Notes: generated by a model not told the origin, from the letters alone. Positions 47,046 through 59,585 are shown, counted from the stretch's first letter. The stretch is 64,000 nt of DNA from Aselliscus stoliczkanus (GCA_033961575.1 CM066731.1:64566001-64630000); one strand, 5' to 3'. Translations and numbers: made by a program.

Positions 47046-47458
47046 ACAATATAACTCTTCACACCTCCTCTATGTTAAGGATAGTGGAGAAGTCTTGTAT
47101 CCTCAGCTCAATACCAAGCCTCTAAGCACTATGAGAACCTTATAGGTACATGGATAAATCTTATTCCCATTCCAGATCCTTTATGGCATGGAAGTCCAAT
47201 TTTGCATCTATTTCATCACAAGGCAAAACTACATTATAATTAGGTCATGTCTCTCAACATACCTAGTTAGTTTTTGTTAACTGCTATAGTAATTGATTGC
47301 TGATTTGGTCATGATATTGCATAAAATAATCACTGGCCATTTCATTGGATCTCGACCAGTTATTCCAACCTTCAAGAGGAATATATCAAATCTGCCTTGT
47401 AACCTAACCCACTATTTATAGAGCAGCTGCAAATGGGTTGCTCAAAAAGAACTTACCT

Positions 47459-48107
47459 ATTCAGTTCTTTAGATTCCACATATAAGTGAGATCATATGGT
47501 ATTTGTCTTTCTCTGACTTATTTCACTTAACATAATGTTCTCTAGGTCCATCCATATTGTTGCAAATGGTACGATTTCTTTCTTCTTTACAGCTGCATAG
47601 TATTCCATTGAATAAATGAGCAATGTAAACAGAAATAGTCTTAGAGACACAAAGAAAAAACTGATGAGGGATGGGGATAGGAGAAGGGGAAGGGATGAGG
47701 CAACATAAACTGATAACTACAATACTACTGCAGAGACAGAAGAGGCAATTTAGGGAATATAATCAATAAGGTTGTAAATATTTTTCTTAGGGGATCAGAA
47801 GGATTCATATCTTGTCAGGGAGACCACTTCATGGACGGTGTAGTGGCCTGACCCCTGCACTGTACATCTAAAGCTGCCGCTGAACAATATTATATGTCAA
47901 CTATAATTTAACACATATATAGTCATGGGATGTGGAATATAGTATAGGGATGGAGTCAATGGAATTGTAATAGATATGTATGATATCGGATGTGGGAGGG
48001 CAGGGGAGGGGGAGTTACTTTGTAAGGGGTGAAAAAAATAACTATTGCATTGTTTTGTACATCTGTAACTAATAATAATAATAATAAAAATAAAATAAAA
48101 TTTTTAA
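47459..48107 (+). mobile_element. 5'-truncated L1 with 5' inversion (twin priming)
   Basis: Flanked by a perfect 15-bp duplication AAAAAGAACTTACCT at 47444-47458 and 48108-48122. The left part (47459 to about 47610) is the ORF2 C-terminus in minus orientation, nearly identical to 19984-20140. The right part (about 47611-48107) is the 3' UTR in plus orientation with an A-rich tail. In L1 coordinates the two parts abut at the word CTGAATAAATGAGCA. This is the known product of twin priming during target-primed reverse transcription. The 3' UTR matches that of the minus-strand L1 at 19489. Confidence 0.92.
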
Positions 48108-48122
48108 AAAAAGAACTTACCT

Positions 48123-50245
48123 AAAGATGAGGGGGCCACAGGAATACAGAGAACAAAAGTTTAAAAAATAATTCCTGAAACTTATGGAGGGCTCTTAGGT
48201 AAGATTTTTAACTAACTATTTAAGTTAAGAAAATATTAATATCACCATGTCTTGCTTCCCTTGTCCCTTTGATGATGGGAAATTACTATATGACCTCTTG
48301 TTTCACTTATAATTTTAATATTATGTGATTTTTTATATGGAAATAAGTGTTTCCCTTTTCAGCAGTCATCATTTTCTTAATTTATAGTTTCTTTTTCTGC
48401 CAGCCTGTTTTCATATTCTGTGCCAAAATCTTCAAAATCCAGTTCATTGCTGAAATGTATATATGAAAGTTTTCTAGAGGCTTTTTAGTTTATCAGCCAT
48501 TTAAATACCTTCAGTAAGATATTTACTAAAATCTACTCAAACTCTTTGTGTTTTCTTCCACTAAACAAAAATGAAATTGTTTTTATAACATTTATGTTAT
48601 GATAAATTTGGGGTGGAGTTTATAGAGATTGATTTCCTCCTCTCAAGATGAATTGTAATCCATCCTGCAATATTAAGAAACTCACAGAGCTGTGTTGGGG
48701 GAGGGAGGGAAGAGAAGGAACTTCTATTCATTTGCAATTATTGAAATTATAGCAGCAGAGGCCTTTCAGAAACAGAACTATAATCATGATTATCTGGCCT
48801 GGAAATAAACTGTATTTCTGCAGCCAAGGAACAGCAACTTAGTGGCGTCAGGAGCCTTTTTAATAAAGAACCCTACTTTGCATAGCTACATGATTTTGTT
48901 ATTTACTTTAGAATATTTATCTCATTCTATCTAATATTGAAACCTGAGCCATCCCATTATCACTGAGGCTGTGTTTTAAATCAACTGTGCTCTGGGACCT
49001 GGGATTTGCAGTTTATAATCCACCTGAGTGTGGTCAGGTGACTTGTCCTTTCTAAATCTCTATGGAAGAAAACAAATCAGGTGTCTCCAGGCTGCTGAGG
49101 GCCATGAGGACAGTACATGCAGGCACAGCCAGGTCATCGCTGTGCTTCCAACACTGCATAACCCCCCTTTGGATAATGAGAAGTGATAGCACAAGAAAGG
49201 GGCGGGCACACAGTAGGCAATCGATGCCCATTGCTTCCCTGGAGAGTTCGTGTCCATCCCTAAAACCAAACTGCATAGTGTTTAAAAATGGAAATAGCGT
49301 TTTGACTTATGGAGGAATGGGGAAACATAGTTATGAAAGACATTAAATAGTGATAGCAAATAACAGTTTTACAACTATTATTTCAATTATGTGCATACAA
49401 GAAAATACACAGTGAAGGGAAGCCATTGAATGGGGGACTGTTCAAATAAATGAAAATGCATCAATATAATAGAATACTATGTAGCAATTAAAATAATAAT
49501 ATAAGGCTATAGCGTGTTCATGTGGAGTTATTTCCAAGATATGTCAAATGAAAAAAGCAACGTGCACAATGTATATAATATGCTTCCATGTGTGTAAATA
49601 TATGTACATACATACATTTAACTATACAAATGACTGAAGTATCACAAACTGATAAAAACAGTTGACTCCGGGGAAAGACATTTTTTCACTGAATATGTTT
49701 TTACAGTTTGCTGTTTTTAAACACAAATGTACACTAGTGATATTAGTGTTAAAGTAAATAATAGTTGAAACTTAATGTAAAATGGAGATGATATATACTT
49801 ATAAGGCAAATCTTTGATATGCTCTCTCCATATAAAAAACAAAGAAAAATTGACAAAGGATTGGTTTTATCATGACAGCTGCTTAGCATCCAAAGAAATC
49901 AAAGAAAAGTTATTTTCAAATATTTCAATTCACAAATGCATTAATTCAGGACAGAGCCATTAACACAGAATGGACAGAGCCAAAATATATAGTTGATGAG
50001 ATTGCTAGATAAAATATAATATTTTTATTTGCTAAATCTGGCAACTCTAATTATTGAAAAGGGAAAAAATAACTGTTGTGAATTCTTAGGATACTATGTA
50101 TATTCAATGCCAAATGTTAAGAGTTTCCAGGTAGTCAGTTTTCTATTACTGTTTAGATAGAAATAGATTGCTCTTTTAACTGAATTTTTAAATAACATTT
50201 TTTAAAATAGACAAAAATACTAAATGATTTTCCCAAGTTGAAGGT
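48123..50245. other. Intergenic, mostly unassigned
   Basis: About 2.1 kb. 48590-48900 is repeat-free and of enhancer-like texture. 49430-49735 (with ATAGAATACTATGTAGCAAT and GAAAAAAGCAACGTGCACAA) looks like a diverged old interspersed repeat whose family I cannot name. Confidence 0.35.
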
Positions 50246-50719
50246 ATAAAAGTCTCATAGATATAGAGGAAAAACAGGGTTGCTAGTTGGGAGAGGGTGG
50301 GGGATGAGGGAGAAGGGGAAGGGATTAGACAGCAAAAATAGGCAACTACAATATTGCCACAGGGATATGAAAGATAGTTTGGGGAATATAATTAACAATG
50401 TTGTAAATATTTTGTGGAGTGTCAGATGGTCACATGTCTTGTTAGGGAGACCATCTCATGGATGGAGTAGAGGCTTGATCACTGCACTGTACACCTGAAG
50501 CTGATGTTGTATAATATTGTATACCAACTGCAATTGAATATATAGATAGTCACAGGATGTGGATTATACTGTGGAAGGGAGTCAGAGGAAGAGTAATAGA
50601 TATATATGATATGGGGGGGAGGAGTGGTGTGGCGAATTGGGGGAGGGGGGATGCCACTTTGAGGGGTAAAAAGTATAACTATTGCACTGTGTTGTACACC
50701 TGAAACTAATTTAAAAAAA
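50246..50719 (+). mobile_element. 5'-truncated L1: 3' UTR only, same subfamily as half-L1
   Basis: It aligns with the second 3' UTR block of the half-L1 copies (4896-5350 and 54780-55230): GAGGAAAAACAGGGTTGCTA, TCACATGTCTTGTTAGGGAG, GATGGAGTAGAGGCTTGATC, TGTACACCTGAAGCTGATG. It ends with TTTAAAAAAAA. No clear target duplication. It could come from a full L1 or from a half-L1, because only the shared tail is present. Confidence 0.85.
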
Positions 50720-51764
50720 AGTTCATACAACAGGTAATGTCACTCTGATCATCTTTTCCAGTTTACATTCCAGTACTTTCTTTATCATACCATCATTCTG
50801 TTAACCCTAACTCTCTTTCCATGAACATGCCTTATTCCTGAGTACCCACTCCAGCCCTGACTCTCCTACCTTCCGGCCATGCCCATGCTATCCAGACATT
50901 TGAAATGTCCTCATGAGGTCTATTCTAACTGTTCAATCGAAAGGTGCTTTTCATTCTCTGATCTCATTTGCATAGCACTTACTTTATGCTATCTTCTGTC
51001 ACTGTAATGTGTGTACATATCAATCTCCCTGGTAGATTAATCGAAGCACCGTGATGGTAGGAAGTAACCACTTCATCTACCCTGTAGTGTTTAATGACTA
51101 AATGTGCTCCATCAGCCTGGCCTCGAGTCCTACACAGAAGATACACCTAACAAAGTCCAATAGGTATGTGGGGGAATGGCAGTAGGTCATTGGGAACTTC
51201 TAAAGGAACCCCAGCCAACTTGGAAGTCATAAAATAATCCTCCTCCATAGTTGAAAATAGTTCCTGAAATGGTCCTCAGCCATATTCTTTCCAGGCCAAA
51301 AACAATAAAATAAAAGTAAATTCTATGTCTTTTACTTAAGATTTTCATTTGTTTTCTTATTCCTTAATTACTTATTCATTGCTAATTTGAATCCTTAAGT
51401 TCTTCAGTTGTTTTTTAGGATGTGGAGTGCACAGTGAGACATTACATTCTAGTAAATCAGAGTGTGCTGAAGGATTTCCTTCTTCATGTTAAATTCCTCT
51501 GGAGTCTTCTCTGTATAATTTTTCTTTTTAACAAAACTGCATATTAATTACTCTTTAGATCTATACATAGTCAATTCCAATATTATAATTGAGCAATTTG
51601 TTTCTCTTTTCAGTGCCCTTAATGAAGGATCCTTCCAGATTTATTTTGTCCTTTTTTTGTTTGTTTTTTGCAAAGACATTTGGGCTTGAACTTCAAGGGG
51701 CTATTTCTCTATTACCTTGCTGCTATTGCAACTCATCCTGCTTTTCAGTCAGTGATGTTTAAAA
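50720..51764. other. Intergenic, no recognised feature
   Basis: About 1 kb. Nothing assignable. Confidence 0.4.
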
Positions 51765-52854
51765 CAATGATTTTTGAGGACTTACGGTAAAATGGCAGAA
51801 TAGACAAATGCTGTGCTAACTACCTCCCAGGATCACACCAAAATTACAAACAAATTATACAGCATTCAACCCTGGAGGTCCCCAGAACACTAGATGAACA
51901 GAACCACTAAATGAAGAACTTAAAGAGGAGGCCACATTGGGTCTGGTAGGATGGGCGGAGACAAGAGAGGGCGAGCCCCGTGAGGGAAGCCCCAGCCGTG
52001 GGAAGCTTGTCTGGTTGGGGGAGAGACCCTCCGGCTGCACTGCAAGAGTGCCCAGAGTTCCTTTGCCGGGAAGAGAAGTTCCAAGATAGCGGGCAGTAAA
52101 TTAGTGAGGACTCTCTTTGCTCAGCTTGGTGAGGTTAAGAGCGGCTGGAGAATCAGTGGGGCCGGCGCTTGGGCTCCCTCACCAGTGAACACTTACCTGG
52201 TTCCTGGTGGAGGGAGTAGCTGTGTGAGCCAGGCCCAGGAGCCTGCGGGGATGGACTGAACTGAGTAGCTTTGGTGCAAAGGCTGGAGGTTTTTGGACTA
52301 TTGGTCCCCTGGTGTGGAGCCTACATGCAAGTAGTGTAGAGAGGGTGCCATATTGTCACGGTTGGGCCCTCCCACAGAGGATCAGGTCTGGGACCTCATT
52401 GGTCTGGTGAAATTGGCGCAGAAGTACGTGTGTGCAAGTGTGCGAGCACGAGCATGTGGTCTTGGATCCCCACTCTCCGCCCCGCTTATACTGCGTTGTC
52501 AGGGAAATGCTGGGTGGGTGCCCACCGGCTCCAACAGGCTGCTCACTGAGACCTGAGAGTGCGCGAGCCACCTCAGATCCCCACCCTCTGCACGGCTTGT
52601 GCTGCATTGCCAGGGAAAAGCTGAGCGTGTGCCCTCTGGCTCCAACAGGCTCCACACTGCACTTGCAGAGTTGCCAGGCTGGTGATAGGTTGTCAGGCTG
52701 CTTGGCCTGATCTGCGAGCGGCTGATTGGGACAGGCTGAGACCGGGAGTTTTCCTGGGAGTGTTGGGCCGTGAGCTGTGTGCCTGCGTGATCCAGCCAGG
52801 ACTTTCCTGGTGATCTTTTTAATACATCATAGCAATCCCAGAGTGACAGTCAGA

Positions 52855-53717
52855 ATGGGGAAACAAAGAAACATGTCACAAGTAAAAGATCAGAAGAAAT
52901 CTCTAGAAATGGAACCAAATGAAACAGAGGGATCCAACCTTTCAGAGACAGAGTTTAGGACACTGTTGATAAGAATGTTTAACAAACTTAGTGAGGACAT
53001 AAGGAAGGATAGAGAAATCATAAAAAACAACCAGTTAGAACTAAAGAATACAATAACTGAAATGAAAAACACACTTGAAGGAATCACCAGTAGAGTAGAT
53101 GAAGCAGAAGAGCAGATCAGCGATTTGGGAGACAAACTAGCAGAAATCACCCAGTTGGCAGAACAAAAAGACCAAAGAATGAAAAAAGTTTAAGAGCCCT
53201 ATGGGCCAAGATGCAGCGCAACCACCATCGACTCATAGGAATACCAGAAGGAGAAGAAAAGAAGCAAGTGGTTGAGAATGTATTTGAAAAAATAATGACT
53301 GAAAACTTCCCTACCCTGGTGAAGGAAATCAACATACATGCCCAGGAAGTGCAGAGGGTTCCAAACAAGCTGAACCCAAACAGGTCCACACCAAGACACA
53401 TCATAGTGAAAATGCCAAAGGTTAAAGACAGAGACAGAATCCTAGAGGCAGCAAGAGAAAGACAGCAGGTTACATGCAAAGGAACTCCTGTTAGACTAAC
53501 AGCTGACTTGTCTACAGAAACTCTGTAGGCCAGAAGGGAGTGGCAGGAGATATTCAAAGTGACACAAAATCACGGCCTACAACCAAGCTTGCTCTACCCA
53601 GCACGGCTATCACTTAAAATTGAAGGTGAAATCAAGAGCTTCTCAGAAAAGAATAAGCTTAAGGAATTCATTACCACCAAGCCAGCGTTGCAAGAAATGT
53701 TAAAAGGGCTTTTTTAA
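52855..53717 (+). pseudogene. L1 ORF1, copy B, frameshifted
   Basis: Opens MGKQRNMSQVKDQKK and runs through the coiled coil to about 53190, where a roughly 10-bp deletion relative to copy A shifts the frame and brings a stop. The RRM continues in another frame (53211-53528) with TPRHIIVKM intact, and a CAG to TAG change at 53527-53529 ends it inside the ETLQARREW motif. The last part to the stop at 53715-53717 is preserved. Copy B cannot make ORF1p. Confidence 0.9.
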
Positions 53718-53733
53718 ACAAAAGAAAGGGGTA

Positions 53734-53874
53734 GGGCCGGCCAAGTGGCTCAGTTGGTTAAGAGCTCGCTCAAGAGTGCGAGATGAGCTCTGAGCAACGG
53801 CGGTTTGATGCTAGCCCGAGCTGAGTTGCCGTTGAGCTGCCAACAGGTGGCAGGATGGCTCAGCTAAAAAAAAA
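53734..53874 (+). mobile_element. Third SINE type, inserted in half-L1 copy B
   Basis: Flanked by a perfect 13-bp duplication AAAGAAAGGGGTA at 53721-53733 and 53875-53887. Starts GGGCCGGCCAAGTGGCTCAG with TTGGTTAAGAGC (A-box region), has GCGGTTTGATGCTAGCCC as a degenerate B box, and ends GGCAGGATGGCTCAGCT plus an A tail. At about 141 bp it differs from both the long and short SINEs in body and tail. Confidence 0.88.
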
Positions 53875-53927
53875 AAAGAAAGGGGTAAACATGCTAACCC
53901 AGGGAGACCAGGAATACAAATAACAAA

Positions 53928-54516
53928 ATGGCAATACATATGCACCTATCAATAATCATTTTAAATGTGAATGGGCTAAGTACTCCAATCAAAAGACAGA
54001 GTGGCTGAGTGGATAAGAATTAGGATCGACACATGTATATGCTGTTTACAGGTGGAATAAGATATTTCATGCAAATGGAAATGAGGAAAAAATAAGCTGG
54101 AGTACCAATACTTATTTTGGACAAAATAGACTTTAAAATGACTGCAATGAAAGACAAAGAAGGGCACTATAACCCTAATAAACATCTATGCACACAACAT
54201 AGGAACTCCTAATTACATATAACAGATTTTGACAGACATAAAGACAGAGATCAACAGTAACACTATCATAGTAGGGGACTTCAACACCATTGTCACCAAT
54301 GGACAGACCCTTTAGACAGAAAATCAACACAGAAAGAGGGGCCTTAAATGACGCTTTAGACCAGCTGGACTTTGTTGATATATTTAGAGCATTTCACCCT
54401 GAAAAAAACAGAATATACATTCTTCTCAAGTACACATGGGACATTTTCCAAGATAGACCATGTTAGGCCACAAAACAAATCTCAGTAAATTTAAGAAGAT
54501 TGAAGTCATATCAAGC
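53928..54516 (+). pseudogene. ORF2 endonuclease remnant, copy B
   Basis: ATG at 53928, then the same N-terminal words as copy A. The same first deletion joins TATATGCTGTTTACAG to GTGGAATAAGATATTTCATG, removing the QET glutamate region. The GGGGACTTCAACACC stretch (GDFNT) is kept. The remnant ends after codons for IEVISS at 54516, the same codon as copy A's end at 4635. Confidence 0.85.
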
Positions 54517-54671
54517 AGATATAAAGGAAAAACTGATGGTTGCTGCCTAGGAGGGAGTGGGGATGAAGGAGAGGGGGAAGGTTTTGGAGAGCATAGGTGG
54601 GTGACTACAATGTTGCCGCAGGGATATGGGGGCAGTTCTGGGAATGCAATTGATAATGTTTTGAAGAAACT

Positions 54672-54743
54672 ATTATGTTAAGTAAAATAAGTCGGTCAGA
54701 GAAAGACAAGTACCATATGATCTCACTTATATGTGGAATCTGA
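54672..54743 (+). pseudogene. Last 24 codons of L1 ORF2, copy B
   Basis: Reads IMLSKISRSEKDKYHMIS, then LICGI and a stop, closer to the canonical ORF2 end than copy A. Same placement between two 3' UTR blocks. Confidence 0.87.
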
Positions 54744-55274
54744 AAAACTGAATGAACGATCAAAGTAAACAGACTCATAGAGGAAAAACTGAGGGTTGCT
54801 AGTTGGGAGGGGGGTCGGGATAAGAAGGAAGGGGAAGGGATTAGACAGCATAAATAGACAACTACAATATTACCACAGGGATATGAAACACAGTTCGGGG
54901 AATATAATAATGTGGTAAATATTCTGTGGCATGTCAGATAGCCACATGTCTTGTTAGGGAGACCACTTCATGGATGGAGTAGAGGCTTGATCACTGCACT
55001 GTACACCTGAAACTGATGTTGTATAATATTCTATGCCAACTGTAACTGAATATATAGATAGTCATGGGATGTGGAATATACTGTGGAAAGGAGTCAAAGG
55101 AATTGTAATAGATATGTATGATATGGAGGGGTAGTGGGGTGGTGAACTGGGAGAGATGGGTTGTCACTTTGAGGGGTAAAGAGTATAACTATTACATTGT
55201 GTTGTACACCTGAAATTAATTTTAAAAAAAGATACAAAAACCAAACAAACAAACAAAAAAGCAATGATTCTTGA

Positions 55275-55962
55275 ATCCCAAACTGCTACTATTTCATGAT
55301 GAAGTTTCTACTGCTCCATGGTGAACGAGGATAATACATACATTGTAATGAGTTTTTATAAAAATAACCTCTGTTTTTTACACCCACCTCCGAGGAAAGG
55401 TGCGGCACCAGGTGAGCCCTGACACCAGCTGCCACCTGTTAACCTGTGATGCTAACATCTAGGCTGTGCCATGCATGTCCTGTCCCCAAACGTCCCTGAG
55501 CACAGCAGATGGAGGACCTGAAGCAGGTCAAGTGTGCCTAAGGCAGGACTGACGGGCAACCTGCGCCATGGGACATCCATCAGCCTGGCCTAGCTGTTCC
55601 AAACCTCACTAGGTAGAGCTCATTCCACCTAACCCTTCTTCCTTCTCTCTTCCCTAGGGTGTCAGACATACACTGAGGCCTGAGAGCTCTCTCTCTGCCT
55701 TTTCCTGTTCCCTCTTTTTACATTCTTCATGGGAATTTCCACCAACCTCATTCATGCCTAATTCTGTCTTAGCATCCACTCTCATCCTGGCAAGAGGATG
55801 TACACTGAATAGGACCTACTGGATGAATAGGATGGACCCTGCCTCTGAAAGCACGGTGTCCTGAATAACTGGGCATGCCCAGGGAGGACACCTGCCTTAC
55901 TGCCCGAAGTGTAGGAGCTCTGAGACATCGTTTAAGCAACAGAGTTTACCTGGGCTCGGATT
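55275..55962. other. Intergenic, no recognised feature
   Basis: About 0.7 kb. 55385-55620 is more GC-rich, but no coding frame or repeat is recognised. Confidence 0.4.
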
Positions 55963-55971
55963 CTTACTTAC

Positions 55972-56030
<59 letters not shown>

Positions 56031-56036
56031 TCTTAC
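55963..56036. repeat. (TTAC)n microsatellite
   Basis: About 17 units, the central ones pure; the open frame across it encodes only a Leu/Thr/Tyr repeat and is an artefact. Confidence 0.97.
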
Positions 56037-59000
56037 TCAATCTATCCTGTAAGTTGGGAAGAGGGTTGGTTCAGTATTAAGCACCTTATGCCTATTTCCT
56101 ACCTATTTTCCTCAGGAGCCCATGTTGATAAGCTATATGACCTGAACACGCTCATAAACTGACATCCTCACTCGTTAAGATTATGGAGACTGGTCAGATC
56201 GCCTGGCCCATTCCAAACCTTGCCATTCCCTGGTGAACTCATCCTGCTTATGAGTCATTCGTAGAAAACACTAGCATCTAAATTTCATGCCTCTTATCTC
56301 CACTGTGATGCAGTCACTTAGTACTGTAGTTACATCTGGACCATGCGCTATCCCTGATGCTTTCAATCCAAATTTTCCATTTCTGATCTCAAACTATTAT
56401 GCCTCCAGCTGCTAGCATCATTATGTCACTGCACCTGTTTTTGTCTTTTTTTTTTTTTTTTGTACCTCCAGCCATACAGCCTTCTATATTCTATGGATGG
56501 GTCCCCTGCTATGTTCACTTCCTCCTGTTTTTTATGGTGACTTATTACATTTTTATGTTTTAGATTTTTTATGTCTTGAAACATACAGTAGACAGTGAAT
56601 TGAGTAACAATAGAATAACAGAATATTAATAAATAAATAGCTGTAAATATGGGATGTTTTTCTCTGTTTTGATTTTTTTTTTCCTTATCACAATGAGAGA
56701 CAGCATCTTGAGAGTTTAGTAGGATGTAAGCATCACTGGGCCAGGTCTCACGCTCTATGAAAAACATGATTTTTTTTTCCTGTGGTCTCTATCCAAAGGA
56801 ATATTATTTCATTGTGTGTCAGTTGCATGTGTCTTTATCAAAAAGCAATTGTAGGCTATGCATGAAAATTTAGAGCCTCATGAAATGTCCCACGGACAAA
56901 AAAAAATTCTTCAGCATGTTTTTAAGTTTTAAATTACTTAAATATGTTTTTCATTTGCTGTTTTCAACTCTTAGTTTTCTTTCTACCATGTCCACAAGAT
57001 ACCAGGTTTAGTTTTGAACCCTTAACTCAATCTTTAGTAAAGACAGGATTAGTTAAAATAAATCACTGAAAATCTCAGCCTTGTCTACATTTTTTGAATC
57101 ATCTTTGCCTCATGCACTTTGTTAAAGTACCAAAAGTTCTGTTAACATTTTTATAGTTATGTTTCTCTCTCGTGTATTCCTGGGGCCACAAAAATTGAAA
57201 CTGTGAGTCAAGATCTCTCTTGTACTGTTACATAGATGACAATGATAAAAACATTGTCTAAAATAATTCCATCCTTTCATATACATTTTAAATTATTTCA
57301 GAAAACATGGGGAAACTATTAAAATTTGTGGTCTAAATTTGCTCATGTTTACTAACTTCTTTGAGATTACTCTATCGCATATGGAGGCACATCACTGTTG
57401 GGGTTATTTATGAAAAGTTTAGTGCTAAGGCCAGAATAATCAACAATGAAATATTATTAGAAATATGAACTATCCAGAACACATGAACTGTTAAAACACT
57501 CTTTCTGCTCTGCTTTTTCTGACTCTGATAACAAGTAGAGTGTTTATTGCCCTATCCCCTTATGTGTACTGCCCATGATAAAATAGCTGCCCATGAATTA
57601 GAAGACTATTTATTTTATATCAATGTGATAACTCTTAAATTTTTTCTACAAATTATTAAGTAAGTCTTATAATCTCCGTAAAGCTACTTTGGTGTCCATT
57701 ATATATACATGGAAGCTTTTTATTGTCTTTAAAGTGAATCCATAAGTAGCACAGAGATCCATTTATATTCCTGTGAATATCAGGGAGAGTAACAATTGTG
57801 ATATTTGTTCTGGGAATGAAGTTAACAACAGATTTTTCTGCCCATCTTCCTGTAATAGAATCTTACAGCCTTGTTAAATAAAATAAAGCTAAGGTGCATA
57901 ATCAAAGGTAAAAGTCTCCAGATAAAGAAGGTTACACAATAAACACTTAAAAGGCAGTCTTGTTCCAAGTTGTTCAGCCAAGACACATGGCAGCCAGACT
58001 CTTGTTTATAAATTACTTCAGTGTAGCCTTTGACTCTTATGCCTAAAATCACCCATTTTTAGAGGGACAAGTTATATATGTTGCTACATCATCTCAGCCC
58101 TACGATAAATAGCTGAAATAATGTACTAATGTAATACTGGACTGAAAACTCACTTGAAATTCAATGTTATGATGTGCACAACAGCTACAAGAAAAAAATA
58201 TCCCTGAATAACTGAATGTTCTGAGGCTAAGGAAACACACAAAACCTTCTTCCTACTACCTTTTTATATCTCAACCCATAGATGATTGTCTACTCAGAGA
58301 ACGGCTAGTCCACAGGACACGAAACCTAGATGCACTCATCCCATTAACAGTGTCCCCTACTCCAGATAAATTCTTGTAAATCACACTAAATAAACAGAAA
58401 GATCCCTCTGCTGCTGCAGCCTTACACAGTCACGTTCAAGGGTCTCAGAAACTTGTCACCAGATTAAAGAAAAGAAAGTGGTTAGGTCATGTGGTCCGCG
58501 GTTAGCCTAAATCCCAAATTTCATACTTTTTGCAGGAAATCATCAGAAACAGAAATTATAAAAGGAGAAGTGAAAAAACGTCATCACAGGCAGATGCATT
58601 TCTAGAATAATTACAACTTCTATTTATAGGAAAATCTAAACCTATTTGACCCAAGTTAATAATAAGTTTAAGAGATTTTTTTTTTTATTATTTTATAAGG
58701 AGAAATCTGGGAGACAGTTCTTATACTTTCTATTATGTAGAATAACATGCTTTATTACTTTAACTCTTTTTGGAGTCACTGTCTTGCCATCTACAAAACA
58801 GGATAAATTGCACATTCATCCTGTCTGGTACACGATTAATTTACCAAGTGTGTTTTTGTGCGTGTGTGTGTGTGTACACGCATGTATGTACATACACACA
58901 CATTTATGTGTAAACTGCCGGTTTATCATACTTACCACGAATTACCTTTTACCTATTTCATAGAAGTTATTCTCTCAGACTGTACAAAATCCTAACTGGA

Positions 59001-59344
59001 ATGTCAGAAAGGGGTTTCAGTGACCACATAATCCCCAAAAGATACCACCTGGGGACAATGAGTAACTTTGTCCCAAGAATAGCACTTGGTCTCCAGCTGG
59101 AGTCCATCAACACTCCCTCTGGCTACCAGTTCTTCCTAATCTTCCCCTTACTGTTTGTTTTCTTTACACTAAATATGACTATAGCGGTGGATGAGTAAAC
59201 TGCCGTGTTTAGTAGTCAATACAGACTTTGGGTTGTTGGCTAGATGTGTGGGTTGCTGGTTAGAATTAAGGAAGGATGGGGGTATTGGATGAATAAGACT
59301 GGTAGTTGTTTTGGTTAAAGGCTGTTGCATGGTACTAGTAGGTG
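56037..59344. other. Intergenic, no recognised feature
   Basis: About 3.3 kb of AT-rich sequence without assignable mobile elements or genes. A short impure GT/CA tract is at 58850-58905. Confidence 0.4.
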
Positions 59345-59585
59345 CCATGTAAATATTTGTTTTGTGTCATGTACTGTTCTAAATGTCCTACAGATATCCA
59401 CTAATTTAATACTCAGCCACGAGGCAGGCATTATTACCTACATTTGCGGATGAGAAAACTGAATACCAGAATCTGAGAAGTTTGAGCGAGGTCCCAGAGC
59501 CACTCAGTAGTGAATCTTGGATTTGAAGCTAGGCAGGCCCACTCTGGGGTCCATGCTCTTAGCTTCTACCAAGCTGCCTCTCAGA
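59345..59585 (-). repeat. MIR SINE, minus strand
   Basis: A long, well-ordered antisense MIR: TGTACTGTTCTAAATGTCCT, CCACTAATTTAATACTCAGC, AGGCAGGCATTATTACCTAC, GATGAGAAAACTGAATACCA, AGCCACTCAGTAGTGAATC, GGATTTGAAGC. Confidence 0.8.

Larger units (their letters stand above)
51778..55261 (+). mobile_element. Non-autonomous half-L1 retrotransposon, copy B, full length
   Basis: Flanked by CAATGATTTTTGA at 51765-51777 and CAATGATTCTTGA at 55262-55274 (12 of 13 match). Same order as copy A: 5' UTR (51778-52854), ORF1 (broken, 52855-53717), endonuclease remnant (53928-54516), first 3' UTR block, ORF2 tail (54672-54743), second 3' UTR block, A-rich tail. A small SINE lies between ORF1 and ORF2 (53734-53874). 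Similarity to copy A is about 93-96% by eye. The 5' UTR has two 111-bp-spaced units where copy A has one and a part. Distinct flanks and target duplications show an independent insertion, not a segmental duplication. Confidence 0.9.

Noticed and set aside
2107..55261. The idea that the two half-L1 elements arose by segmental duplication of the locus
   Set aside because: Flanks are unrelated and each copy has its own, different target-site duplication.
55963..56162. A frame with a Leu-Thr-Tyr-Leu repeat that could pass for a repeat protein
   Set aside because: It is simply the translation of the TTAC microsatellite.
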